A DNA stretch of 64,000 nucleotides from Brachionus plicatilis (lineage: Eukaryota > Rotifera > Eurotatoria > Ploima > Brachionidae): contig QEOQ01000206.1 of the NCBI GenBank assembly GCA_010279815.1, positions 1,492,785 through 1,556,784 of the forward strand. Direction: 5' to 3'. The notes beneath the pieces are model-generated. The model saw only the letters and a list, made by a program, of their open reading frames with translations. It made no database searches and was not told where the DNA came from. Below are positions 47,043 to 58,976 of this stretch, one piece after another (position 1 is the stretch's first letter; every line of letters begins with the position of its first letter). Made by a program: the position numbers and the translations under genes.

Positions 47043-50000
47043 ATGGTAAGCTCATTTGTTTAGTTTTAAAAACTAACTGTTAAATGTGTTGCTCTGTAGA
47101 CTAAACACGAGGAATCCTACCGAGTAGCCACGAACAAAAATGGCGCCTCTGGCAAGCCGATCAAGGGCAAGAAAAACAAGAAGGCAAATTTAGATGATCT
47201 AAAAAAAGAAGTCGAATTTGTGAGTTTTTTTATTTAAACAAAAAAAAAGATAAAAAAAAAATAAAAAAAAAAAATTAAAAAAAAAAAATTAAAAAAAAAA
47301 AAAAAATTTTTAATTAATTTTTTGAAAGGACGAGCACAAAATTGATTTGAACGAGTTAATTGTTCGCCTGCAAACTGACTTGAATAGGGTAAACATTTAA
47401 AAAAAAAAATTAGGATATTTTTTGACCATTTTAAAATTTACAGGGTCTGACTGAAGAACGCGCTCGCCAAGTGCTTGAAAGAGACGGTCCAAACGCGCTC
47501 TCGCCACCAAAAACCACGCCAGAGTGGGTCAAATTTTGTAAAAATTTATTTGGCGGTTTTGCCATGCTACTTTGGACTGGTGCATTCCTGTGCTTTTTGG
47601 CCTACGGTATCACAGAGGCCACCTATGATGATGCGCCCAAAGATAACTTGTGGCTAGGTGTAGCATTATCAGTGGTGGTTGTTCTGACAGGTGTGTTCTC
47701 ATATTTTCAAGAGGCCAAGAGCTCTCGCATCATGGACTCATTCAAAAACATGGTACCTCAACAAGCTGTGGCTGTCAGAAATGGCGAGAAAAAGACTGTG
47801 AAAGCAGAAGACCTGGTCGTGGGAGATTTAATAGACGTGAAGTTTGGCGACCGTGTCCCGGCCGATATCCGTGTTATCCAAGCTCACGGCTTCAAGGTAG
47901 ATAACTCGTCATTGACCGGCGAATCTGAGCCGTGCGCCAGAGGACCCGAATTCTCCAATGAAAATCCACTGGAAACAAAAAACATTGCTTTCTTCTCTAC
48001 CAATGCTGTAGAAGGTACCTGTACCGGCATAGTGATCCGTACAGGCGACAGAACAGTCATGGGACGCATTGCAAATTTGGCCTCTGGTTTGGACACTGGC
48101 GAGACTCCAATCGCCAGGGAAATCCATCATTTCATCAATTTGATCACCAGTGTTGCTGTTTTCCTGGGAGTTTCGTTCTTTATCATCGCTATAGTTCTAA
48201 AGTACTACTGGCTAGACGCAGTTATCTTTTTGATTGGTATCATTGTTGCCAATGTGCCCGAGGGTCTACTTGCCACTGTGACTGTGTGCTTGACTTTGAC
48301 AGCTAAGCGCATGGCCAAGAAAAATTGTTTGGTCAAAAATTTGGAGGCTGTCGAAACACTTGGTTCTACTTCGACCATTTGTTCGGACAAGACTGGAACT
48401 TTGACCCAAAATCGCATGACTGTGGCCCACATGTGGTTCGACAACCGCATCATTGAAGTAGACACATCTGAGGATCAAGTTAGCGCTTCGTATGACAAAA
48501 ATGCGCCAGGTCTTAGAGCATTGATTAGATGTGCCATGTTGTGCAACAGAGCCGAGTTCAAATTGGATGCAACCAACTTGAAAAAACCAATATTACAAAG
48601 AGACTGTATTGGCGATGCTTCTGAGTCAGCTATTCTCAAGTCGTGTGAATTATCATTTGGCGGAGTGGCTCAATACAGAGAAAAAAACAAAAAAGCTGTG
48701 GAAATACCATTCAATTCAACAAACAAATACCAAGTGAGTGTTCATGAAACTGATGATGGTGACGATCGCTATCTGTTGGTAATGAAAGGAGCTCCAGAAA
48801 GAATTTTGGACAGATGCACCAGCATTTACATGGACGGAAGCGATTTGGAGTTGACCGACTATTGGAAAGCTCAATTTAACAATGCCTACTTGGAACTTGG
48901 AGGTTTTGGTGAGCGTGTGTTGGGATTTTGTGATGTTAGATTAGACTCAAAAAAATATCCAAAAGGATATCGTTTCGATCCCGACGAAGCCAATTTTCAA
49001 TTGACCGAGCTCAGATTTTTGGGCCTAATGTCTATGATTGATCCTCCCCGAGCTGCTGTGCCTGATGCTGTTGAGAAATGCCGATCGGCTGGTATCAAAG
49101 TTATCATGGTCACAGGCGATCATCCAATCACGGCCAAAGCTATTGCCAAAGGTGTAGGTATCATCAGCGAACACAATGAAACTGTTGAAGACATCGCTGC
49201 TCGTTTGGGTATTCCAGTGAGCCAAGTTAATCCACGTGATGCCAAAGCTGTTGTTGTTCATGGCAACGATTTGAAAAGCATGTCTTCAGAACAACTGGAT
49301 GACATTTTGAGACATCATTCGGAAATTGTGTTCGCTCGTACTTCTCCGCAACAAAAATTGATCATTGTAGAGGGCTGTCAGCGCCAAGGAGCCATTGTAG
49401 CTGTGACTGGTGATGGTGTCAACGATTCGCCTGCTTTGAAAAAAGCTGATATTGGTGTAGCTATGGGCATAGCTGGTAGTGACGTGAGTAAACAAGCTGC
49501 TGACATGATCCTTTTGGATGACAATTTTGCCTCGATTGTAACTGGAGTTGAAGAGGGTCGCTTGATTTTTGACAATTTAAAAAAATCAATTGCCTACACT
49601 TTGACTTCAAACATACCTGAAATAACCCCATTTTTGATGTTCATCTTGACCGATATTCCTCTACCATTGGGCACAATTACCATCTTGTGTATTGACTTGG
49701 GTACCGATATGGTTCCTGCCATTTCGCTTGCTTACGAAAAGGCCGAATCAGACATCATGAAGCGCAAGCCAAGAGATCCAATCAGAGACAAATTGGTCAA
49801 TCAGCGTTTGATTTCAATGGCCTATGGTCAGATTGGTTTCATTCAAGCCAGCGCTGGTTTCTTTGTCTATTTGGTAATTATGGCCGAGAATGGATTTTGG
49901 CCGTCGCGACTCTTGGGCATCAGGAAGTCTTGGGACTCAAAAGCTGTCAATGACTTGGAAGATTCCTATGGACAAGAGTGGACTTATCAACAAAGAAAAA

Positions 50001-50452
50001 TATTGGAATACACTTGTCACACTGCTTTCTTTGTATCAATTGTGGTTGTGCAATGGACAGATTTGATTATTTGCAAAACGCGACGAAACTCTCTTTTAAC
50101 ACAAGGAATGACGTGAGTTGAAATTAATTTTTTTGTCTATTTTTTAAATTTTAAATTTATTTTATTTAGCAATAACATGATGAACTTTGGTCTCGTTTTT
50201 GAAACTGTTTTGGCTGCTGTTCTCAGTTATACACCAGGCCTGGACAAGGGCTTGAACATGTATCCATTGAAGTAAGATTCAAATTAGCCAATTTTTGATT
50301 AAAAAAATTAAATTAACTTTTTGTTTTCTAGATTCTTCTGGTGGTTACCAGCTATCCCATTCTCAATCACCATCTTGATATACGATGAAATTAGAAAGTA
50401 CATTCTTAGGAAGAATCCAGGCGGTTGGGTGGAACAAGAAACTTACTATTAG
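47043..50452 (+). CDS. ATP1A: Na+/K+-ATPase alpha subunit, 6 coding exons
   Basis: Exons 47043-47045 (the ATG alone), 47100-47219, 47329-47388, 47444-50112, 50170-50271, 50332-50452 give 3075 nt, 1024 aa plus stop, the family length. P2C-type P-type ATPase of the plasma membrane that exchanges 3 Na+ for 2 K+ per ATP. The phosphorylated Asp is D376 in CSDKTGTLT. Also seen: LTGESEP (actuator), [11 protein letters not shown] (nucleotide-binding), [20 protein letters not shown] (hinge), NVPEGLL (TM4), and the invariant C-terminal ETYY that controls Na+ affinity. A Lys-rich N-terminal cluster (KGKKNKK) is typical. The ouabain-site loop reads [16 protein letters not shown]: Thr118 replaces the usual Gln111 while Asn129 (Asn122 equivalent) is kept. 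The second intron is a long poly-A-rich tract. The start in a 3-nt exon is inferred from the splice donor and reading frame. Confidence 0.95.
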
Positions 50453-51740
50453 TTTTAAAAGATTAGATATTTATTATAAATTTTTAAAAAAATTCTTAAA
50501 GCAAAAGTTAAAATTAGACCAGCTTCAATTGATTAGAATAAATATTTATTGTCTTTAAAAATTGTAATTAGAATAAAATTTCATTATCGAATAAACTTTT
50601 CACTTAAATTTTAGAACTACAATAAAGTAAGTTGATTGAGCTTTTCTGTCAGCTTTTTTTTATTAAATGTTATATCAATACGACTTTTTCATTGTTTTTA
50701 AATTTTACCATTTGTTGGTTTTATTTTCGCCCTTAAAAAAAATTATCCAATAACTCGAAGAAAACATTTTCGTTTCTCTTAAATAAAACAAATTTTAAAT
50801 CAAATTACTTTAGTTATTTATTTTATTTTCACTTTTAAGATGTAGCATTGAATAAATTAATTAAATTAAAAAAATACAAAAAATAAAGTATTTTTAAAAA
50901 TTACTTAAATTTATTTTATTTACTACTTGCAGTAAAACTATTCGATCTTGGTTACATAGTTTTTATTGAAAGCTAATGCAATAAAATTTGACGAAAAATA
51001 CAACGAGCAAAACTTATATGTCCTTTTACAATATATATCTAAATTCTGACAACATAACCAAGAATTTTGACAACTTTTTTACTAAAAAAAAATCTAAAAA
51101 CTTAATTTAAATAGTTTTTTTTTGGCTCAATTTTCGGAGCAAATCTTCACAAAAATTGTTTATTTGTTTTATGAATTAGCTTTTTTTTTTTACATATTTT
51201 CAATAATGAAATTTACAAAAAAAAAATTTTTATTTGATGCATTTGTTTGATTACTAAAAATTAAAATTATTTAATTAAAGATCTTTCGTATTTTTAACTA
51301 AATTGTAAGAATACAATCAAAGTTCTCAATCTTTGACTTTATTAAATAAATTTTTATATTATAAAAATGCTATTTTTCATAAAATTACATAATTTTCTCT
51401 TTGTTTTATTTCACAAAAACATTTTAGACAGCCCAGCTTTTTTCCATTGTCCTAAAACAAATGAATGTGTCAATGACTGAATAACTTTTTTTTACTCAAA
51501 AGCTAACCTAAAAGAAAATGAGACTAAGAGCAATGGACTAGTAGTAGTACTACAGATGCTTTTTTCTAACTTAATTTGTGGTCAAAAAAAATTTTTCTCG
51601 ACATAAACAAGTTTAATATATGAAAGAAACTAGCCCACGCCCTTTGGACCACTTCCTAAAATCTCGCGATTTTATGCGAGGTCTAGCGCTCTTTAAGACT
51701 TTTCTTCCCCTTTTACTCAAATCCATATTAAACAGGCTAA
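50453..51740. other. 3' flank of the ATPase gene and AT-rich spacer
   Basis: Contains polyadenylation-like AATAAA motifs (for example near 50540 and 50590). No open frame with motif. The frame 51613-51801 on the minus strand runs into a tandem array and I regard it as non-coding transposon sequence. Confidence 0.45.
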
Positions 51741-51880
51741 TACCGTCCTTATTTAACCCATAACGTCCAGTTATAACTCGGAACGTCCTTTTATAGCTCA
51801 TAACGTCCTTTTATGACCCATAACGTCCTATTTTAACCCATAACGTCCTGTTATAACCCGGAAGTCGTTTAGTTGAGGGA
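51741..51880. repeat. 20-bp tandem array
   Basis: Units based on TAACGTCCTTTTATAACCCA start exactly at 51741, 51761, 51781, 51801, 51821 and 51841, with a diverged unit at 51861. Two degenerate units follow near 51916 and 51941. This resembles the subterminal arrays of the MULE-like elements elsewhere in the window, but no inverted partner array was found here. Confidence 0.85.
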
Positions 51881-52079
51881 AAAAATTTTATTTATTCTTG
51901 AGTACTAAATATAGAGCGAACGTCCTTTTTTAACCTGGAACGCCAAGTTCAATGGCGGGGAAAAATCAAAAACTACTGTACAGCAAAATCAATTAACACT
52001 AAAGAAACGTGGTAGAAAAAGACTGCTTCGGAACGAAAATGGTAAAATTATTTGGCAAAATAATCAAAAAGTGTTTTTA

Positions 52080-52401
52080 TTCAGTTTTTTAGGCTATAAA
52101 ATCGAATTTTTTATTTAACTTTTACTCTAAGAATAAAGACAAAAATTAGAATAAAGTTTAATTTAAACTCTTTTTTAATTTCGAATTTAACTCTACAAAT
52201 TTTTAAGTTTATTACAGAATAAATTCGAAATTATTCTAAGAATAAAATCAAACTTTTGCGCTTACTCTTAGTTTAAAGTCAGACGTCAAGGTTTATTCTA
52301 AAAAAAAATAAAAAAATTTTATAGCATGGTTTCGATGGTATTAGTTCCATATAGAATAAACCCAAATTTTGACATTGTTCCAAGAGGTCACGAGTTTACG
52401 G
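52080..52401. repeat. Repeat related to 12214-12518, ending GAGTTTACGG
   Basis: Contains GGTTTCGATGGTATTAGTTCC and the terminal CACGAGTTTACGG, followed by TA. The last 10 bases are the same as the right end of the 2.25-kb element at 16275-18520. A matching left end CCGTAAACTC was not found upstream, so this is a partial or decayed member of that family. Confidence 0.6.
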
Positions 52402-52403
52402 TA

Positions 52404-52889
52404 CCGTATTCCCTCGTTCAATATTGCAGCCTCAGAACCCGAAACACAACTTTTACGCAGGGAATAAACACCATCTTGTCCATGTTAAAAAATTCTTTAC
52501 TTACATCGCATGCGTCAAAGTTGTCTTTCGAGTCTTGGCCCACGTTGAAAGTAAAGATTTTTAATTTAATGCAGCATTAACAATAGAGTTTCTGTCAAAA
52601 AAAAAATTATTTTTTTGAATTTTACATTTGACCCAGCGCTGTAAATTAAATATAAAGAAAAATTAGAAAAATGATTATTTTATTTTTTATTTTTTTGAAA
52701 AATCTCAAGCTTAAATGCCGAACTAAATTTAAAAAGCAATGATTTTATTGCCGACTCAAGGCTTAAAATACATCTTTAGAGCATGCGGTGTAAGTTAAGA
52801 ATTTTTTAACATGGGCGAGATGGTGTTTATTCCCTGCGTCAAAGTTGTGTTTCGGTTTCTGAGGCTGCAATATCGAACGAGGGAATACG
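52404..52889. mobile_element. 486-bp TA-flanked TIR element
   Basis: Inverted arms of about 95 bp (52404-52497 and 52797-52889) begin CCGTATTCCCTCGTTC and include TTGCAGCCTCAGAA, with TA on both sides. The first bases CCGTA are shared with the 16275 element. It abuts the GAGTTTACGG end of a neighbouring element through a shared TA. There is no transposase, and the open frame 52326-52580 is only arm sequence. Confidence 0.8.
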
Positions 52890-53525
52890 GTAATTAACAA
52901 ATTAATTTTTTAGAAATTGAAGCAACAAAATTTGTAATTTGCAAAAGAATTAACATGCACATAGTTTATAATTTTTAAGCAAAATGACCAAGTGGAACTT
53001 AAGCAAAAATTTTACTTTGCCTAAATTTTGATTGTTTCAATGTTTCAAAAAAAATTTAGAACACGACATAAAATTTCATCAAAATTTCATCAAAATTTCA
53101 AAAAAACATAAAGAGAAACTGGATGAAACTGAATCAAAACCATCAATATCTGGAGAAATATCATCGTCCCCATCATCGACATCTTTGAGCTCATAAATTT
53201 TAAAATTTACTATCGTTTAAATCTCATGAAACTAATATAATAAAAACTTAATTTAATATATATTTTAATTATTTTTACTAAAGCTTTACGCTTATTGTGG
53301 AAATAAAAAAAAGCATCGACTATTTTACGTCAACTTATTCTTCAAAAATCAATTAATTAAAAAAACGTCAATAAATAAGTGACCAATTAAATAAAAGTCA
53401 ATTAATTTTTATTTAATCAATTAAAATTTTAATTATCAATTAAATAAAATAATTTTATCAATAAAAAATAAAGTTTTATCAAATTAGAGATCATAGAAAA
53501 ACAATACAAAAAATTAATCATACAT
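52890..53525. other. AT-rich spacer with possible transposon debris
   Basis: 53080-53195 has a protein-like frame (KHKEKLDETESKPSISGEIS and a Ser-rich tail before a stop) that I cannot assign. 53340-53480 contains irregular GTCAATTAA-type repeats. Neither is strong enough for a gene call. Confidence 0.35.
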
Positions 53526-53622
53526 TTAATCACTTGAGATGATTTTTGGTCTTCCGACAGGTCTTGTTTTTCCTAAAGGAACGTCTAGAGCTTGGTCTTG
53601 AAAAAAGTCGAACAATTGTTCC
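53526..53622 (-). pseudogene. C-terminal exon-like fragment of a MULE-type transposase
   Basis: After an ATTACAG acceptor-like site, the minus strand reads EQLFDFFQDQALDVPLGKT then RPVGRPKIISSD before a stop. An FDFFQDQA...DVPL stretch followed by a GRPK basic tail is a pattern I associate with Mutator-like transposase C-termini. It is short and isolated, so the family call is tentative. Confidence 0.4.
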
Positions 53623-53645
53623 CTGTAATCAATACTAACAATATG

Positions 53646-53818
53646 CTTACACATCTAGTGTTTAAACCAAGAAGGGCAAGTACATGTGCTATTTTTCAAT
53701 TTTCGAAGTTTAAACAAATCTGTTGAAACTATTCTGTAAATTCTTCAAAGACTCCCAATTTGAATTTGAATTATTGATAATTGTTAAGTATTGTGTGCAT
53801 AAACTTTTAGTAAGCTCT
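53646..53818. repeat. Left copy of a 175-bp inverted repeat pair
   Basis: Matches 58769-58945 in inverted orientation at about 90% with small indels (for example GTGTTTAAAC, TAGCACATG and ACTCCCAATTTGAA segments on both). The pair encloses 4.95 kb including the arrestin-domain gene. Confidence 0.8.
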
Positions 53819-54004
53819 AGATTTTGGCAACTCAGAACTAGCATGATTTAGGTTAATTTTTTAAATTTTAATTGAAAAAAGTTTTAATAAGATTAAAGGA
53901 TTTAATATTTCATTTTGTTTAAATGACCCCAGCTGAAGCCGTTTTGGTCAGGAATTTAATATATAGAGTACTAAACTTGTTTTAAAATACGTCTAAAAAG
54001 TGTA

Positions 54005-54800
54005 AACAAAATCAATAAATAAGTAAGTAAAGTTCACGAAATTCAAAACTTTAGTGCTATCTGAATTTCACATTTTTGACTCAAAATTCGTAATCTACGC
54101 CCTCAAAAATTTTTTTGAAGGGTGCAAAAAAAAAAATTTTACATCCAGGGTTCCAAAAATAACAAACCCTTTAAAAATTGTTGTTCTTTAATACTCAAAA
54201 TCTCAAAGATAAAACTTAAATATATTAAAAAAGTATATATATTCTGAAAGAGCATAAAATTCTCTACATGCTAATGTAATTTAGAAAAAAAAAGGGTGTG
54301 GCGGTTTTTGTTGGCTAAAAAAAGGAAAAAAATGTGTTTTTTCTGGTTTAAATCGTATCTCCTCCAAGGGATCAATTATGACCCGATTTTTTTTTTTAAA
54401 TCTAGACAAAATTCTGAACAAATCTATGGTTTTACTTTTTTATTTCATTGCTTTATTTTTCTTAAAAAATCTCTTTAAATCATGTGATTTTTAACAAATT
54501 TGTCAAATTTGAATTCTTTCATTAGAATTTTTAGATTAAACTAAAGAATTCGATATTTTTAGGTGCTCAATAACTGTTTTTTCGATTTTCCTGAAAAATA
54601 TGCTTTTAGGGCTTGGCAGTAGAAAAAACAGTAGTTGAACACCTAATAATATCGAATTCTTTAGTTGCTATTTTTGAAACCATGAGTGTAAAAATTTTTT
54701 TTTGGGGGTTTTCGAGGGCGTAGATTATGAATTTTGAGTCAAAAATGTGAAATTCAGATAGCACTAAAGTTTTGAATTTCGTGAACTTTACGGAGAGATT
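54005..54800. mobile_element. Foldback element with two nested inverted repeats
   Basis: The outer arms about 54018-54165 and 54665-54793 contain AGTGCTATCTGAATTTCAC and its complement. An inner pair at about 54538-54583 and 54620-54665 contains AAAGAATTCGATATT and its complement. The region between has short frames only. This is a MITE-like structure with no identified target duplication. Confidence 0.75.
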
Positions 54801-55451
54801 AAAAATTTAAAGTTTAAATTAAAATTTTGAAAAGTTTATTTTGCGTTTCTTAATTTCAAAAGTACTTGTTTTTTGCATTCAAATTAAATTTAAAAAATTA
54901 AATTAAATTTTAAATTCCAAATATTTAGTTAAATGAAAAGAAACATCTTTCCTACCGATAATTTTAATTAAAAAAATTAAAAATAAACTTTAGAAAAATT
55001 AAGTTAAATGCATTTAAATTTAAAAATCGATTTTATCAATGGATTGAAAAAAAAATTAAAATTATTTTATTCTTTAAATCTACACAACATGCAGAGAATT
55101 TGATATTAAAATGATTTAAATTAATTCAAAGATTAATTTTAATATATTGAAATGATATTTTGAATTGATCATGAACTTCAAGATGCCGAATAATTGATGA
55201 TATTTTTATTTCCACAATAAACGTAAATCTATAGGAAAAAATAATTTAAATAAAACTGGTTCCAAAGTTTATGGTAGGATAGAGTTTGGCGAGTTTCATT
55301 CCATAACCCTGATGTTTCTTGCGAGGTTTTTAGGAAAATAATATATTTTGAAAAAAAGAATCAAATTTTCAGAAAAAATCTATGTTATGATATTTATTTA
55401 CAGCTTTTGTAATTTATTATAATAAAAATAATAAAAAATAATTATTTTGGT

Positions 55452-56738
55452 TCATTGACCTTTAATACCGGTATTGTTCATAGAAAAATCTTTATAAAAT
55501 GGATAATAAGGTTTAAAACTATTCAAATCAGATTCAATAGTTTCTCCTCGGCTATTGTTGATGCCAATTTCATTTGACAAATCGACAGGATTTGCTCCAA
55601 AAACACAACCTTCATATGTGAAAGGAAAATTTGGAGCATTTGTCTCGTGATCTGAAGATAAAGGAATAGTACCAATGATTATTGGTATTGCCATATCTTT
55701 ACTTTTTGCTATACCTGATGCATCAAAATTGAAAACTATTTTATAGGAAATTTCTATTATTCTACAAGTTCCATTTGATGAAGAACATACTGCTGGAATT
55801 GGCAAGAATGAATTACACCAATTTTCAAAAGACCGTTCTCGTATTGTGTTTGGGTACTCTATTACAGCTACGTTTCGAAAAGAAGTTTTACTTTTACCCC
55901 TTGCATGGAACCTCATTACTTGAATTAAGTTAACAGTCATTTTTTTTACTTCTCTACTACTTTTGTTATCAATAGTGGCATTGAATCCTAAAGACTCACC
56001 AGGTACAAATCCGGCTTTAAAATAAAATCAAAAAAAATTAATTAAATATAATTGAATAAAATAAAAATTACATTTTAATATATTAAAATTTGCAATTATT
56101 GGATCCGATTTACAGGGTCCGCAGCATAAAACTTTTTGATCGCTCACACCAAAGCCTTGTCTTAAATTCGGATTTGAATTCAAGTCTAGATGACTCAGAA
56201 CAGTGAACGATCGAGTGGTGTGTTTATCAAAAGCCCTAGAATAATTAATATTAAATTAAATTTTTTAATAAATAAAAAATTAAAATGATTAAATTACCAA
56301 GGTATATCGATCGTTCCATAGAGTGAGTATCTCACCTGACCAATTTGGTGTTCAAAGCTTGTTGGCAAATTTTGTGGCAAAGCAATATCAAATGGGTAGG
56401 AATAGCTACCAGGTTCAATATATAAATCTGAGGATGAGTTTTTTGACATGAAAACGAGCTCGTGATTTAAATATTTTTCGTAAGCAGAATAATGTACTCT
56501 TCGTCTGTTTTTACCACTGCCACGACTTTCACTCCTTTAAAGTAGTTTAATTTATTTTTCCTATAAAACTCAAATTTTACCAATGAACTCTTGCTCCTCC
56601 ATTTAAAAGCATCTTCAAACCATTGATTTTTAGGCGTTCTTTCACCGATATATTTAATGTTCCTCTAAGGTTCTCACCTGCAATGTAAATAGCATTTGGC
56701 TTTTCGAGACCAATTGTAAAATAATCAATCTTGCCCAT
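55452..56738 (-). CDS. Arrestin-domain-containing protein (alpha-arrestin), 4 exons
   Basis: Exons (high to low) 56738-56581, 56534-56298, 56235-56072, 56014-55452 total 1122 nt, 373 aa plus stop. The N-terminal arrestin fold starts MGKIDYFTIGLEKPNAIYIA, with GENLRGTLNI matching the family's Y-x-x-G-x-x-v-x-G pattern. GGARVHW, YIEPGSYSYPFDIALPQNLP and YSLYGTIDIPW are classical for ARRDC proteins. The C-terminal fold begins at SGFVPGESLGFNATIDNKSS and ends with TYEGC-VFG. Alpha-arrestins act as adaptors linking membrane cargo to ubiquitin ligases, usually through PPxY motifs. No PPxY is visible in the tail here, so recruitment of NEDD4-type ligases is uncertain. All introns are GT-AG, 46-63 bp. 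It sits between inverted repeat copies. Confidence 0.92.
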
Positions 56739-57944
56739 TTATAAAATAGAATTCTTTCTTAAAGAAAAAATCTAATTAAAAAATTTTATCTTGGTTTTTG
56801 TAAATAATTTTATGATTAATAAAAATTTTAGATTATATGTTTTTAATTGAATTTTGTTTATTTAATTGATGACATATTTATTGACGTTTTTTTTTAATTT
56901 AATTGATTTTTTTAAAAAAAAAAAGTTTGAATTAAGCTAAATTTTAACGACTTATTATTAATTAAAAAGTTTGTTACAATCTTTCTTCTTATTCTTGTTA
57001 ATCTTGATGTTTTCTTGTAAATGTTATTAAAAGTTTTTTAATGCAAAAATAAAATTAATTTTTTTCTTTTTTTCTAATGGACTTAACCTAATAATTGAAT
57101 AAACAAAAAATTAATCAAAATGTTCGTTACCAAGAAAACAAGAGTAATCCTTTTATTTAAATACCTGGAGAGCATATTTTAAATAAGAATAAAATAATTA
57201 AATTAAGAAATTTTTACATAATTTATTTTTCGAAAAAAAAATACCATTGTTAAATTTCCGAAAAAATTTAAAATTTATATTAGCTGTTTTTAACATTATG
57301 ATAAAAATTTTATCTGATATGATTAATTTTTAAAAAACTAATTATTATCATTTAATTCCTATCCTTAATCTAATAAAATAATTTCTAAAAAAGATTAATT
57401 GAGAAAACTCTGAAATGTCTATTTTTGAAAATAAATGTTGATTAGCTCATTGAAATAAACCATTTTAAGGAAATTTAATCATTTTGATATTAAAAATGGT
57501 AAAATAAAAAAATCTCTAAATTTTCTTTACTTTTAGCAAAAGATACAATTTTTTCCTTAATTTTCGTCAAAAATTAAATATTATTAATCTTTTTACAGAA
57601 GAGAATTCCTAATTTATTTGCATGTTACTTTCATTAAACAATAATAATTTTAAAATTTTTGTGAACTAAATTAAATTAGATTTATATTTGATTATTTACA
57701 GTATTATTTTAAGCTGAGGAAGTATAACATTTTTTGAAAATATTTTGTAATTTTTTTTAGTAAAAAGATATCACAGATATTTTGCGAAAATTTCAAAAAA
57801 CATCATCAGCCATTGGTAGCAAAAAAAGACTTATTAATGGGTTTCATTCTTTTTTGGATTCAAATTAAAAGTTTTTCCTAATAATTTATCATAAAGTAAA
57901 AACTTGGAAAACTGAAACATAACAAAAAAATCTTTATTTTTACC
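56739..57944. other. AT-rich spacer upstream of the arrestin-domain gene
   Basis: Promoter side of the minus-strand gene. No coding motif or element was recognised in 1.2 kb. Confidence 0.4.
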
Positions 57945-58281
57945 TTTTTTGTCCTTTTTTTTGTTGTGATACCTTTTGTGATGGTGGTGGTTGTTCTAAT
58001 GATGTATATTGTTGTAAAGATGTATAGATGATGTCGATGGCTGTACTGGTGGAACTAATTGTCAATGCATCAATTTCAGGTAAATTGGTGGGTTTGCTTC
58101 TCATCCAAGCTGACTTTGCTATCTATGGACGTTCCCGTTTACGATTGCGTTCAATTTTCAAATCAACATAGGGGATATCAAAACTATTTAAATTATAGGT
58201 AACTTGTAATGATACGTTTACAGATGAAGTTTTTTTGCCAAAATTATCAATTAAAACTACTTTTTTTTCAGTCTTGACCAT
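57945..58281 (-). pseudogene. Unassigned broken reading frame, probably transposon-derived
   Basis: From ATG at 58281 the frame reads MVKTEKKVVLIDNFGKKTSS, SLQVTYNLNSFDIPYVDL and a basic KIERNRKRERP patch, then hits a TAG at 58123-58125. The same frame continues with WMRSKPTNLPEIDALTISST and a Pro/Gln-rich tail to about 57945. Composition is coding-like and the stop splits it. I do not recognise a family. A transposon-encoded origin is a guess from the neighbouring repeats. Confidence 0.4.
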
Positions 58282-58768
58282 TAATATTTGGTACTAACTA
58301 AAATAGTCGTACCTAGTTAGGTACAGAAAAACATCTTGTTTTATTATTTTTAAGATTTCTATTCAAAACCATTTTTATCCTTTTATTAAAATAGTCAAAA
58401 AAAAGGTGAAGTCGGATTATTTACCGTGTTCATCCAATTTAAAGGTTAAATGGCAAGTGATTAAAGCAAATACAACTATGCAGAAATAAAGATTTTTTTA
58501 ATAACGAGGTAAAAACGCTTTTTTAAATCTGGAATTCTTATTTTTTAGATAAAGCTATTTTTTAGTTCGTAAAAAAATTCTTGAAACTTTTGTTCTCAGT
58601 TAAATAAGACGTCTTTGGTACGTAATTCATGCAAGTGACAGGCGATCTTCCCACAAGCTTAAACAATTTTCGATACATTAAAGTACAGTTCGAAGGAAAA
58701 AAAAAAGGAATCAAAAAAGGTTCGGCATAACTAAACTTTGTTACATCCGAATTAGACAAAAAAAAAAA
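58282..58768. other. Spacer, no supported gene
   Basis: A 65-codon minus-strand frame (58562-58759) has no family motif. Otherwise AT-rich. Confidence 0.35.
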
Positions 58769-58945
58769 GAGCTTACTAAAAGTTTATGCACACAATACTT
58801 AACAATTATCTATAATTCAAATTGGGAGTCTTTGAAGAATTTACAGAATAGTTTCAACAGCTTAGAGTCATTTGTTTAAACTTCGTAAATTGAAAAATAG
58901 CACATGCAATTGCCCTTCTTTGTTTAAACACTAGATATGTAATCG
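58769..58945. repeat. Right copy of the 175-bp inverted repeat pair
   Basis: Inverted relative to 53646-53818. The similarity ends at the inner side at a poly-A/T tract (58758-58768) and at the outer side near 58945. No target duplication is recognisable. Confidence 0.8.
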
Positions 58946-58976
58946 TATTTTATTTTTTAAAATAATCGGTTAGGGT

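Noticed and set aside
47884..49575. Several 65-86 codon minus-strand frames over the Na+/K+-ATPase exon
   Set aside because: They mirror the strongly conserved sense frame and have no motifs of their own.
52326..52580. 84-codon plus frame
   Set aside because: Covers a TIR arm and adjoining repeat; the same sequence recurs inverted at 52797-52889.
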